This document shows, in pieces, positions 36,018-48,800 of a stretch of DNA of 64,000 bases. The DNA lies in contig SJOL01008821.1 in assembly GCA_004794785.1 (NCBI GenBank), forward strand, positions 890,484 to 954,483, written 5' to 3'. The notes under the pieces are model-generated. The model made no database searches. It was not told the DNA's origin and worked only from the letters and a program-made list of their open reading frames with translations. A program made the translations under genes and the position numbers. Numbering within the stretch: the stretch's first letter is position 1; every line of letters starts with the position of its first letter. The DNA is from Opisthorchis felineus (taxonomy: Eukaryota; Platyhelminthes; Trematoda; Opisthorchiida; Opisthorchiidae).

Positions 36018-39000
36018 TGTTTTTATGTGTTTGTCCGTAAAGAAACAAAGGGAAACAGAATACTGATTTTTTCGAACTCCCCACGCTGACTCCTTGAATA
36101 ATCGAATTGAGTGGCCTCAGGTTCGAAACGTCTAACCTTCTCACAAGGAAATGGCACGAAATATACTGTGGAAGGTTCCTTATCGTAATAAGAAAATGGG
36201 GTGAAAGCCATTAACAGATAGACGTTCATCGCCAGAGGTGTGCCTCAAATCTACAGTCTGAAAATGAGGGAAGCGGAACTAACGTCTCGAATGGGGAAGA
36301 GCCGGGAACTGGACAATGGTTGCGGCTCGATGTGAGTACCATAACTTTCAAATGGTTCTGTGATTGGGTTTACAGAGGATATTCGGTCGTAAGTGATGCA
36401 GGCCAAAATGGTCATGGTGCCTATGATTAGAGGGCCTAAAAGTAGTAAACCATTCGGTTCTGATACCTTTCAAATGCAAAGCTGTCATGCAACTTCAAAG
36501 AGGCGTGACAGGTGGTATGCTATCAAGCCTCGACAGGAGCGATCGAAAAACCTTTGTTGGACTGGCGACGTAGACCTCCTGGTTAGGAGATTCCATCCCA
36601 ACTACTCAAGAGCATGCTAGGTGTAGATATGAAAGGCTCTGTCACATTAGTCAAAATGGATAACCAGCTCATTGCAGCTTCTTTCAGTCACTTTGGAAAG
36701 CTGTTTTCGTACAATTAAAGAACATTTTTAAGTGCTGACTTTCGGGTGCTAACACGATGAGTCAGTCCTATGCGAATCCCTCTCAAAAGTCCTCTTGGCG
36801 GTCTCCCCAGAGTCACTCCAGTTGACCTGCATCCTTAACTCCTGCAAACACTGATTGCCCTCTTTAGTGATTATGTTGTTCTCACCGATTACATTTTAGT
36901 GGCCTATCAGCACCGAAGTATTCAAAAATAGTGACTCGAAGCACAGAATATGCCAAACACCCGGTACGGTGTACAATAGCAGGTGAACTATGGAGCAATA
37001 CATATTTTTTATAACATCCGCCAGGTTCATGGAACTGAATGACCTAACACAGAGGATACTCTTCTGGGTGGGAAATGAGTGGTGAAATTGCGAAGCATGA
37101 CTATAGATAAGTAGAGGAAATTCAGTCGGGTCATTTATACATTCAGCGGTGACTAATCGTCCACGTTTTGGTTGGCACCCGTGAGAGGCTGTCGGTTGAC
37201 ATGGCAGTAAGAATGCTTGCCTAATGTTCAGATGTCATGTGGTTTGACAGCTTTGGTCAGTTTGGGAAAAACATCGGTTTGTCGGTGGACGTTCAAATGT
37301 AGAAATTTCGGTGGGGTTCAACGATTCACTTTGCAATGTTCCTGCCTTGTGCAACAAAATTCATGTTCGAATCTTGTGCAGCCCAACCCTAACATCCGCG
37401 GTTCATGACAAACGATTTTTGATAGCATACATTCTAATGTTTGATTGGCATCAGCCCTCCTTCCACACTGTCATGTACTACAGGACTGTGGCACCGAGTG
37501 ACTTATAACTATGTTTTCTGTGAAGGACAAACTGGAGTTTTCAAATACTTAGGTTGTTCCACGAGAAACTGGGGGTCAACATATGGGTTCTGGCTGTCAG
37601 TATTTCGTTGTCTAACTTTAGGAAGACAAAAAAGGCAAATATGTACGCTGAAGGTAATTCGTTGGAGCACTTCATTCCCGGCAATGTTGGTGAGAGTACT
37701 GAGATCTGTAAAAATTTACTTTTGACTTGTCTGACGACAACTATGCATTAAAAATAACGGCTCGGATGTGGAAGTGTCACTGATTGCTTGGCTGGATTGT
37801 GTCCATCAGTCTGTGATCACTGACTCTCGCGATGTCGAAATTTCCTGGACAGAAGCTGTTAGCTTTGAACACGAATGCGTTCGTTTATGGCTTCTACGCT
37901 TTTTTTGTGATTGACCGTTTTCGGATCATTTTAACCCAGCATATAGTTGCGAGAAGCTTCGCTTCTCAAAGGCGGTCCTTTGATATGCGGAGAACGTCGC
38001 GTAATCAGTAGAAATTAGGAGCGGTGACTGCGAGTGGGTTGTTTTTCCCAAACCTAAGCAGTACCCAGAAAATGCCTTGGGGAAGGGCCAACATTTGGAC
38101 GATGAACACTTGAGTGTATTCTGCCCGCATAGATCAACCTGCTGAGCCATAAAACAGAACGGGTGTTGTGGCCTCTGCCGTTGATGTCACCCTCGCTTGT
38201 AAGTTGATACTTTCGTTCTCCGCGACTTCACTGAACTAACGCAGCTACCATGTGGGCAGGGCTTCCGACTACATGGATTGGCTTGTATGTAAGCATAAGG
38301 TTCGGGTCTATCATTATCACAGAGGATACAACTAACCGGTAACCAGTACACGCTCCTTTCATGCAGTAGACCCCCACTTGGTATGTGCCCATATGAGTAG
38401 AGAGCCAGCGGTGAAGACTCTAGATATATCGTCGTTCCAGTGGGGAGTATCCGGAAACAAAAGGAATCTATGGTGGTTTGAATTGGCCTATTCGCTGACT
38501 ACTTCATTGGCACATTCTCTCAGTTCCATGGGAAACAAGTTCAGTAACCCGATTTATTCAGCCACGTACTGTGTAAAGTCGATTGATGACAAAGCTGTGG
38601 CCCTTGCCGACTTTTCAGATGAACGTGACACTCATCATCCGACTGATATTGAGAGGTATTCACAGTCGGCTGACACCTGTTGTCAGTCGCTGATACTCGC
38701 ATATCGTAAGCGAGTTCGGTCGGTTTGTTGTCGTCTCTGATTTTCCGTGATTCAAGTATCACACTCCTCAAAACTGACAGGTGTATTTATCTTGCTTTTA
38801 CCCAAGAAATTAATTACAGTATGATTCCTGTAGGCTGAGGTCATTGTGAGAGTGGATGACGGTTGTTTTTCTATGTAAGGAAGCACACCTGTAGGCCGGG
38901 TGGAGGTGGTGAACATGTTGATAAATGTCACGTTGGTGGTCTGACTGTGCAGTATGTGTGCTCTAAATTTCGCAGACACCGTTCTGTCTTATGTATTTGC
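36018..39000. other. Intergenic, no gene supported
   Basis: The largest open frame (about 38378-38740, plus strand, 120 codons) has no recognised motif and lacks a strong ATG start at its head. I see no terminal repeats or RNA genes. Confidence 0.4.
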
Positions 39001-39157
39001 CGAGCCGAAACATCTTAGTGTTTAAGGTGCATGGTTCGAATTCAACTCTGCATTTTGACTACAGCTCTCTAGACTTGGCAACCTTGCAATCTCTCAGCCC
39101 TCGCGATTCCTTCGAGTGGAATGGCAGCTAGGTACTGAAAAGGTGCTACGGCTGAAC
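39001..39157 (+). repeat. tRNA-derived SINE, copy 6 (degraded)
   Basis: Plus-strand copy with a B-box-like ATGGTTCGAATTC. The core is CCCTCGCGATTCCTTCGAGT and the end is GTGCTACGGCTGAAC. The A-box area is diverged and about 20 bp are missing between the boxes. Confidence 0.72.
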
Positions 39158-39731
39158 GGCTTTGTGGTTGACGAGCAACCAGTTTTAGGCAACCTTAATA
39201 TACGTGCAGTAAACATGCGATGGAACTGGTTTTCCGAAGACAGGTTGTTTCTTTGTGGGAACAGAGGACCGAAGCCCATTTAGCAAGGCAAAACAAATCA
39301 CCAACAGCTGCACAAATGAAGCTTCACTAATCATCTCGCGCTATACACTAGGGTCTGATGGTTGGGGCTCACTCATTTTGCGTGAAAACATTCCAAGTTA
39401 ATTCTGCTAATGACTTTAACATGTTTCTGAGCTGATGTTACTTCATTGAGGTCCACATGTCCAGGATAAGCCGTGTGATCCATACCGATTCTACGGCTAA
39501 TTGGACTAGTTCTTGATGGTCGCCGTATAGTTTGTCACATAATGCTGTATGCGGCCTTGTAATGTCAACAGCATTCGGATTGCTCTCGCCGCGTGCAAAC
39601 TGAATCGTTTTTTCATACTTCTTGTTGCATCACTTCATTATACCCATTTCAGCTCACCACGTGGATGCTATCCACCCCCCTGGTGGTGGTGGGCTTCGTC
39701 TTGAACACGGTATTATATCTTTTTCACAACC

Positions 39732-39804
39732 ATGGGTTCGGAACAGAGCACAGTTCTAACTGACGATCGTTTTGCTTCGTCTTTCAGTGCCACAGTTCAA
39801 TCGG
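39732..39804 (+). CDS. BORCS5: BORCS5 exon 1
   Basis: ATG at 39732 encodes MGSEQSTVLTDD and ends before GTAAGG at 39805, leaving one base. The MGSEQS start, in good initiation context (ACAACCATGG), is the family's myristoylation signal and fixes this exon. Confidence 0.85.
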
Positions 39805-42800
39805 GTAAGGTGTTCTTGCTTTTTATTGACATGTTTCTTTTCTGGGACGGTAGCAGTCCTGATGTCTATAAATCATATACTTGCTTTCATGTATTTGGAC
39901 CTGGAGAATTTTGGGTGCCTTGGTGTTAAATTCTAAGCAACTGGAATTAACGTCTTCCTTTGGTCTAGTCTGTTTAGTCATTCTGTTTTCAGTTGTACAA
40001 TATTTACCGGCTTGTCGGTCCCTCTTAGACTACCTACTCATATATTCAACCCGTTGGTTCGTGTTTCGAGCATCGAACAAGATCCAGAATGATGCCATTA
40101 ATACGACAGGTACGCGGGGAACTGAGACGGTTGATTTGTGAATCCCGTCGCAAAGTCGCCACATTTATAGAACGGGGCCAAAAGCGCAATAACTGAAGGA
40201 AAAGCTACTATAGGTAACCACTGATCGCAAACTTGTGATTACTACCAGTGTCGAAATTGTAGAATTGACACCAGGTGATCGCGGTCTCCCACCGTTTTCC
40301 AAAGATCTTAAGTCGAACTACAAGCGTAGTGCAAACACCAACCGGTGTTAAAGACATTTGCCTTAGAGTGCCGTTCAACCACTACTTATCAGTACATTCT
40401 CATGGCTGTTTTTTCAACCACTAGAGTCATCTGGTCATCAGTTTAATGATGGGGTTCCGCCCCACTTACTGGAAATTCATCCGATCTTGTTTGATATGCG
40501 CTCTGAAGATAATGCGTTCTACAGTGATCTTTGGCGTACGCTTGACGCAAGGAGCACCAATTGTCACGTCTACTCTCCTAGTTACTTAGACAGTTCGTTT
40601 TTTAAGAAAGTATTATCAACGTTAACAGGATTTTCGACCCTCATTTATTCCAGTGGATGTAATGAAGTGGTAAGCAGTACGGAATTTGTTGTAATGACCC
40701 ACATGAACTTTCCCCTCATTTTTCTACTCTAAAAAATGCGTGTATTTATGTGTTTGCGGATTCAGGTTGATTACAAGCTCATTTAATTCGCACTAAATTA
40801 TCCTGTCTGTACTGGGAACAGTCAGTCCTTGCGAAGTTTTCAGCCATCATCCGACTTGAGTCATCGACAGTACCACCCCAGTATCAAATACCGGTGCTTA
40901 GCGGCCGTGAGGAACAATATTTTAGTAAGGAGTAGAGAGAAAGCGGAGGAATGCAAAGAGCCTCATGACCCCACAGACAGTAAACAAGAACAAGGTGCTT
41001 ACACCCCGATTTCTCAACGAAGGCCAGTGGGATTGATCTAACGTCGTCCAGAATGGGCCCAGCATACAGCGACTAAAAGACATTGATAGTCTGGATAGGA
41101 AGTGGTTGTATGTCCGCAACTGGAACCGGTCATATTTCTGTGCACTTGCAAGGAGGTGCACGTGGACCCCAACCGGGAATGCTCAATCTCACAGCCCTCA
41201 GACTGGCAATATACGCCTTCACCTCGCGCTGCCATTTTCTGGTCTGTCATCCGCGAACCTCCCATCAACAAGATTTGGGAGAAAAACGATGCTTTCTTTG
41301 GTAGACGGTGTCCCAATCACCCTGACCTGATGACCTTTATTTTCCGGTCTGGTGAGCGTCATCCAGCATCACGCACCAATTCATTGCAGACACTACATTC
41401 AGCTAAAGCTTGCTATGCTGCAAACGCATTGAGGGCGTCTATAGACCCCGGATCAGGGTTGGTACTGAATTCCATAATCGTAACTACAGTTGCGTTGTAT
41501 CTATGGGCCTTTGGATTCAGTAAAGTTCGTTTCTAACCTCAAAAATGGCGCATTTTCGGGACTGTATCCCGCGCCTTGATAGTGCATGGATTGACTTTGT
41601 CACAGCACAGTTGCGGCTTATGTAGCTGCCCAGATAGGAAAACCGGCCAACAAACAAGTTACTTTTCATGAAATGGGACTGAAAATCCTGACGCACTTCT
41701 TTGTACTTTAAAGGTGCGAAGCCGATGTTGGTATACAATGAGCAACCGGGCACGCAACTCCTGCATTTTGCCAGTAGTATAAAATTATGACTGACTGATT
41801 GATTGATCCGTTTTCATGCATTCACATGCACCTCATCATCGAGGATGGTGGCGTTTACAACAACTTTTATTACGGTCGTTGTCGGATTCATTTTAAACTG
41901 AGCTTTATTTTTAACAACACTAGGTTCTTGTATCATCATTATCATCCGGATATCGATTTGATCTTATAGCCCCTCACTTCACTAACCCTACAGACGGCAG
42001 TATACTTTCTCTAATTTCACTGCTTTTCCATATATTATTCACCTTTTTTTTGTCGTGACCGAGGAACCAGTCAATGGAATCCGCATCTTGCTGTTCTTGA
42101 TTATGATAGCATCGTAATTATGTTTATGTTGAGTTTTCATCTCACTGATTTAATGAACATATCTGGAGACATCTTTCCTTTTCCTCATTATATGACAGAC
42201 TGTCCACTTGCGCAAAATCTACTGCAGTCTTGGTCTCTGATATTCGCTGTTGGGGATTACTCAAGTATAAACCACATCCTAGCGAAGACTGACTGCAGCT
42301 TGGAATTAGGATTTGTAGGTCCAAATAGTTCCAAATGGTTTTCAACACAACTTATCCTCCTCCTTAGCGCTGAATGTGGTCATCACACAAATGATCGCAG
42401 CCTGACACGACATCACACACCACTTTTAGCGTTGACGGATTATGTGCCGCTGTTTTCAACCGTTCGATGGATGGACAGACTCCTCCATATGGAATTTGAG
42501 TAAGATATCGATCAAACAAACATGATTTGGGGTTCGATAGACCCTCTCCTCCATTTTTGACCGTACAAAGTGTGTCACCCATCCGACCTATCTGTGTTCC
42601 CAATGGGACGTAGGCCGACATAATGCACCAATATATGGCCGCACACCATGCGGTTGTCAGTTCTTCTGATAAACTGATATGGATGAAATAGACTCTTAGC
42701 AGGCTTACTCCGCCATCCTACCCATAACCAATAGAGAGTGATCGGGTTACGTTGTCTGCCAGCAATGTTCAATTACTTGAGCTATCGGGTAGATGTGTGC

Positions 42801-45800
42801 GCCACAAAATATATCGCTTGGGAACAGTTTAAAAGTGAGTTCTACAGGAATCTTTCTGTGAGTAACGACTCCAGTTTGCAGCACATTCATTCGAAGAATG
42901 TCAGCTGGTATTCAGTTGGGTTCACCACTAAGACCAAATTGGTACGTAAATGGGTGTATTTCGCGAATTTCCAGTACAATTTGGTTTCAAGTAGAGCATA
43001 AGATTGACGGAAACCCCTAGACTACTGCGCCTATCTGATAAGCCCCAAGAAGAGCAAAACCGGTCGTGGGTTGTCCGAGTGTCTTCAGCAACCTTGTGAG
43101 TAGTTTCTCTCAAGGAAACTCCAATTTGATTATCGCTATGAACGTTATCATTGAGTTTCTTTATGTTTCGGATAAGCAACCAAAGCTGTGTGACGCAATC
43201 GTCAGCCCCCCTGTAAGTTTTCTGCCTCTGTTTTGGCTTTGTGATTGAGGTCGTTCACGCAAGCTGTGCACCGTTCGTGCTTTCAACTAGTTTTATTATC
43301 ACCACTATTTATTTTTGGCAGTTATTCGCACGTCCATTCGTGCACTGCACCCATTTGTTCTCATTTCTACTACACGTATGTTGCATGGCCTTTGTGCACT
43401 TTCGACCATATTTACACTTGCCCCCGGGAGTTTTTAGAAAACCGAACTGTAATCTTCAGGTCTTGTGCCGGTTAGTTACTTAATGGAGGGTTTAGAGTAC
43501 GCAGTAATCTCAAAAGACCTGTTCGAATAGAAACCCCAGAAGACAGTCCTTTGCACCCCTTTTTCCTGTGGTGATTACCATATGGTTACTATGTGCGCCT
43601 TGTATCTGCGGTCAGCTTTTCATTGCGGTTTGACGGATCCACTCAAAAGTACGCGTTTGAAGGAGACTGTACTTCCAGAAAGGTTTAATGAGGTCCTGGG
43701 AAGCACACTGGCACGAAGCCCCTATCCCGGCGGGACTAATTGCGCGGTTCTAGAGTGATCAGTCACATGGTCTCGCCAGCAGTTTCAAGCCGTCTGCTCA
43801 AGTCCATGCGGTTGCCGACCGGTTTGCACAGCTGGTTTGAACTGTGTGGTTCTTTTTTTAATTATATGTCTCCTTTCTTTCCACCTCAACGTTGAGTTCG
43901 AGACCGCTAACCCAGCCTCTCTGTCTAGCCCTAACTTCTAACTGTCTAACCCTCCATTCCCGGTGTTCATTTACCCTTGTTCGTTCTGCACGTTCACACT
44001 CCACTGTACCATTCCCTGACGAAGTACTTTTTATAATGATCCGCTCTTATCTACTTCATTCTCCGTTCTTTTAGACTGATGATGATGCAGGTCCAAATGC
44101 CAATTCATGTAATGGATTAGGTGAAGATATCTTCAAATTAGGCTCTCACTTATTCCTCAGTTTTCCACTTATTTTCTGTTGGATGAAGTCAAATACTCAT
44201 TTTCATATTTGGTTAGGATTAGTACGAGGAATAAAATCACATGGGAAATCAACTGTCTCCTGGATGGATACACTGGCAAGTAAAGATTTATTGTCGATGG
44301 CAAGTAACTTTGAAACTCATCGAAGCACTATCCAGGCTGTCTGCCAGTTCCAAAATTGAAGCGTTCCACCAGTAACTTGGTTGTTGCGTTTTTGAGTCTC
44401 CCTAGAGATTTGTGGGGTGGATTCTGCCGGTGGTTTCCACTAAGGAGCGAACAGTAGCAGGGTCCTTCGGTCTCGATTTTCTTTATTTAAATCCCTTGTT
44501 GTTATGCGATCACTGTTTCCCGAGATTCGTCGGGTAGGTTGTTTCACTTGGTTGATACACCTATCAACCGACTCCATAGTCCTGTAAATTGTGTTTGGGA
44601 CCGATCTGGCCACTTCTACCTGTTTGATGTTTGCGGACGATTGCTGCCCGCCATGTAATTCATGCTTATTATTGATTGCGTAAGGGAGCGATAACGCAAA
44701 CTTAGACAGTCTCTGCGCATCGCCGGGCACGTCATCTTAGGTAACCTATGTGTACTCACGTAGTTAGAGTTCGATAAGGTTTCCAGTGAGCCACAAAACT
44801 TTTTTCCAAAGGTACTTGTATTCATTTTCTGATTTCATCTGTTATTTCCAATCGGTGGCGTCCCAGGGATCCTTTAGCCCGGTGCATACGCCTTCCTCAA
44901 GAGGTGAACTTCTTATCGAAGTTCATGCCCAGCTACAAACAGGTATGCCCGATGATCCCCAAACCCGACAAGCATATCTGGTTTGTTTACTTGTTTTGTG
45001 ACTTAACATTAAGGAGTCGATCATCTCTTGTTGCGCAGGCATAGCCCGCGATGTCCAACACTAAAATCAATGTGTATGGTGATAACGGAATAGACATTGT
45101 GATCATTTTCGAGATAAAACCGCACAACACGCCATTCGTCCATATTGGGACTCATTACCTCAACGCTGAATGCTCGGTTATGTGACTTATCGGCTGAATC
45201 TGTACACTGTTGAATGTAATCCCGGATTGGTGCCACTGAATGGATTTGTTTTTTTATGCTTGCACAGACTAGTTATTGACTTTGCCAGGTAACGGTTTTT
45301 TATATCAGGAACATCTCTCCTGTACCTATTATCTGTTTTGTCGCCGCATCACTTAACTACGCCTCCACGACCTTTCATGCAGTTTCTCAAGACACTTAAG
45401 TGCACGCCTGCATGCACACGACCGAGGATAACTTTTACGTTGTTCCTCTTGCTTATTCGCACACAATGAGCGATCCCCATCTCATCCAACACTCCAAAAC
45501 AGAATCCATAGTAGAGATCCAACACCCTTTCATACGTCCGTTTTTTCTCGCCGATTCCCCCTACTAAGCAATATCTCTCTGTATTTGTATCCATTCATTG
45601 CTTTCTCACCACATGTAGTTATGACTTTGTTGTTTTACTTTCCACAGATTTTGATGGTCCGTTGTCTCTACCAGCTTCCCCAAGTAGAAAGCCTCAGACT
45701 AACAGATCGAACCACCCTTTGAGAGAGGTATCCCGGTCTCTGAGTTTGTCTGTTGACACTTCATCACGTCAGCCGTCTAATCATATTCCTGCTTTTCAAT

Positions 45801-48800
45801 CCGACATGGAGCCACAACATTTTGACAATGAGACAAGCTTGGACCGTTGCACGTCCGCCTCCTCAGTCACACTCCCTGAAAAAGACAAGTGGCGGTATAC
45901 TCCCTCTAGATCAGCTAGTGTTTCTGCTGATTCCAATAGGGGAATTGTGGTTGTTTGCCCGGGACCAATGCAGCGCTTGCGTAACACTGGATCCCTGGAT
46001 TGTCTCTCTCGCCATTCGAGACACGATCTGATGGAATCAGATTTGAAAAGACTTCGACAAATACCCTCATTCTTGCCACTCCGCGGTTCCTCGGCCAGTC
46101 TGTCTAGCCCCACGTCAGAAATGTCTGAAGTACTTGCCGGCAAACGCTATGTCCCGCCTCTAAAATCAATTGATGTATCCAAGGTATAATTTTCTTTATT
46201 CCTGTGTTCTTTCAGGTGTCTTGCTGCTCATCACACCTTTAATGTAATGCAAGAATTTTTGTCCTTGAATTTTAGGGTTGTGTTTGGATTTGCTGTAACC
46301 GGTCGATGATGACACTTTAGGTATCGCCCTACTACATTTTCCAAATTTTTCGAACTTTTCATCTCGGCAGCTCAAGTTATCCAGAGGTTCTAGCTCTACT
46401 GTGAACCATAAACCAGTCAAAAGCGTTGTTCAATGGGCGACTTATCGATGTGATGCAGTCAACGTCGTAAACACTAGCCTCTCAAACCCCCTGCACCTCT
46501 TTTAGCATTTGAGCTAGGATCATCCCCCCATGTTACTAAACTCGAAATGTTCATTTCAACGTGAGGATTATTTTGGCATTCATTCACGTCTTCGTTGCTC
46601 GATGTGGCATTTGCTTCAACCGTATTGTAAAACTGAATCAATCAATCTTGGAGAAACTTGAACCTGTGAACCCGTGACCTTCACACTTTAGAAGCTTTGA
46701 GCCACCCACTCTAAGTGAGATCCTCTGGTTATGAGGAATTTTTCTAGATGGTATAGAATTACGATTTTGTTTACCAGCATCCCCGCTTTTGTCATCAATG
46801 TCAGTGTTTGTATGTCTTGTTCAACCGGTTCTGTTCACTAATGCTCGTGATGCGTAACCCGTGAAAGATGCCAACTCCATTTCCTGTTATTTAAACACCA
46901 GTGAGCTTTGAAATGTTTCTCAAGTCTCCGGCCGAATCAGGCAAACAGTTTTCACCTCTCAACCGTGGTTCACGAAACACACCGTGGATCATTAGTAACG
47001 AGAGGAATAGAGTACAATAACTGCCTCGGGTTTTACAGTATTAACCATATTACCCCTATTTAGCCAGTCATCAACACCGGAGTTCACCGCTTAAGATGTA
47101 GAACGCAATAATCAGTATTCAGCCGTAACGCCCTTTTGGTGCCTAGCTTCCACGCCACCCAAAGGAATCACGAGGGCTGAGATACTGACAGGTTACCACC
47201 CAAGCCTAGACAAGAGCAGTCGAGATGCCAGGGTTGAGTTCGAACCATGGACCTTCCGGTCAGTAAGTTTGCGAGTTAACCGCTGAGCTATATTGAGCGT
47301 AGTCTTTGTTGAAGCACAAAAATGAGAGCTACAGGAAAAGATATTTCAGGTCGCCCCAGTGGTAGTCAGCAAAACCTCGACTGTCCAGTGAAATTCGCTT
47401 GAGTGTTAGCGTTAACCCGAGTTCGGTTTAATTCCTCTCAGCAGAATCGGTATTATTGTTTGAGTCGATAGAACCTACTTGTGCTCACACAAGCTCACAA
47501 AGCACACCGGTACGTTACTATTACGTTCGATTGCTGGTGCATACCACCACACACCACATGCAACAATGACGAAGCCACGTAATTTGACTGAACGAAACAT
47601 TCTGACTTGCATAGGCTACTGACCATGTCAACTGAAGTTGTGACGAGTACACTTCACCTGCTGTGATGAACGTTGGTACTTTCATGCATCTCGAAGATTC
47701 GAAATGGTGGGTTGAAAATGAGTTTGGTCCAGCTTTTTCTCACCCGTGATTAAAATTTGAAGAGCAGTGTGTGTTCATCGGTGGAGCTGTGAGGGAAAGG
47801 ACAAAAGGGTATAGTGTAGTAGGGATATGTTACACGGGGGTGGGACGGTAACAGCATGGGAGCAAAACTCCAGGCTGTCAAGAGGCGTAGTTCAAAACTA
47901 ACTGCAGTAATCAGCTTGTAGAGAAGCCATCACGGAGAAAACGGCTGATAGATCCTTCTTGGCCTTCCTTCAGGGAAGAGAGAGGTTTATTGGTGAGGAA
48001 GACTTCCATAGACTCCACGGAAACGGTGTATCCTGAGGGTGTCTGCGGTGACACTATACGCCTTTTTCGGATCAGCAACTAGATAGTTGTTGGCATCACT
48101 AGAGTAAACACGTTTATGGATCAACTCTGCAATCGAAGTGAAAGTGTGCACCCACCTCTTGGAACAATTTTCAAACAGGCGAGCTTGGGCGAATTATCTG
48201 TAAATTTTAAAAATCCTCAGGTTTCAGGAAATTTTGAAAACCTAACTAGAATGCGACGTGAATAATATGGAAGAGGGTTGCTGTTGCAGTCAACTGTCCG
48301 TGTTTGATAACTCTTAAAAGCTTCTATTCTCAGTAAAAGTTAAACTCAGTGTATCGCAGTTATCGTCGGTTCAGAAAGGCAGGAACGATGCCACAGATGC
48401 AGAGATGTCTCGCTGTTCATCACAACGCTTCCGGCTTGGTCTTCGAAGAAATTGCAAATCCCAACACTAAGTATTTCCATTAAGCTGTACAATTGGACTG
48501 ACTATAGTCAGTTGCGTAGCTTCCAGGATATTCGGAGAATGCGGACATTCCAGGTTGGAATAACTGCTTTCAACGTAACCGTAACCGTGGCCCAAGACGT
48601 GCAGAATCAACTGTTCCAAATAACTCGTGTTACCGCTTGATGTGGTGGATATACTTATATCAGAAAGCAGTATATTTCCAGTTTGATGGTCTCAAGACTT
48701 AGGGGCGAGAGACACCTCCATCGTCCTTGGAATTCCAGAGCAAGGCTTCGGCCCAGTATCGTCAGAGGGTTAGCGGTGATCACGGTAAAGCCAGTTACCC

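Noticed and set aside
38378..38740. 120-codon plus-strand frame between the two genes
   Set aside because: No ATG at the head, no recognised motif; frames of this size are expected by chance here.
41041..41536. Three overlapping open frames up to 144 codons
   Set aside because: All three frames are open over the same stretch, none has a motif or a convincing exon boundary, and it lies within BORCS5 intron 1.
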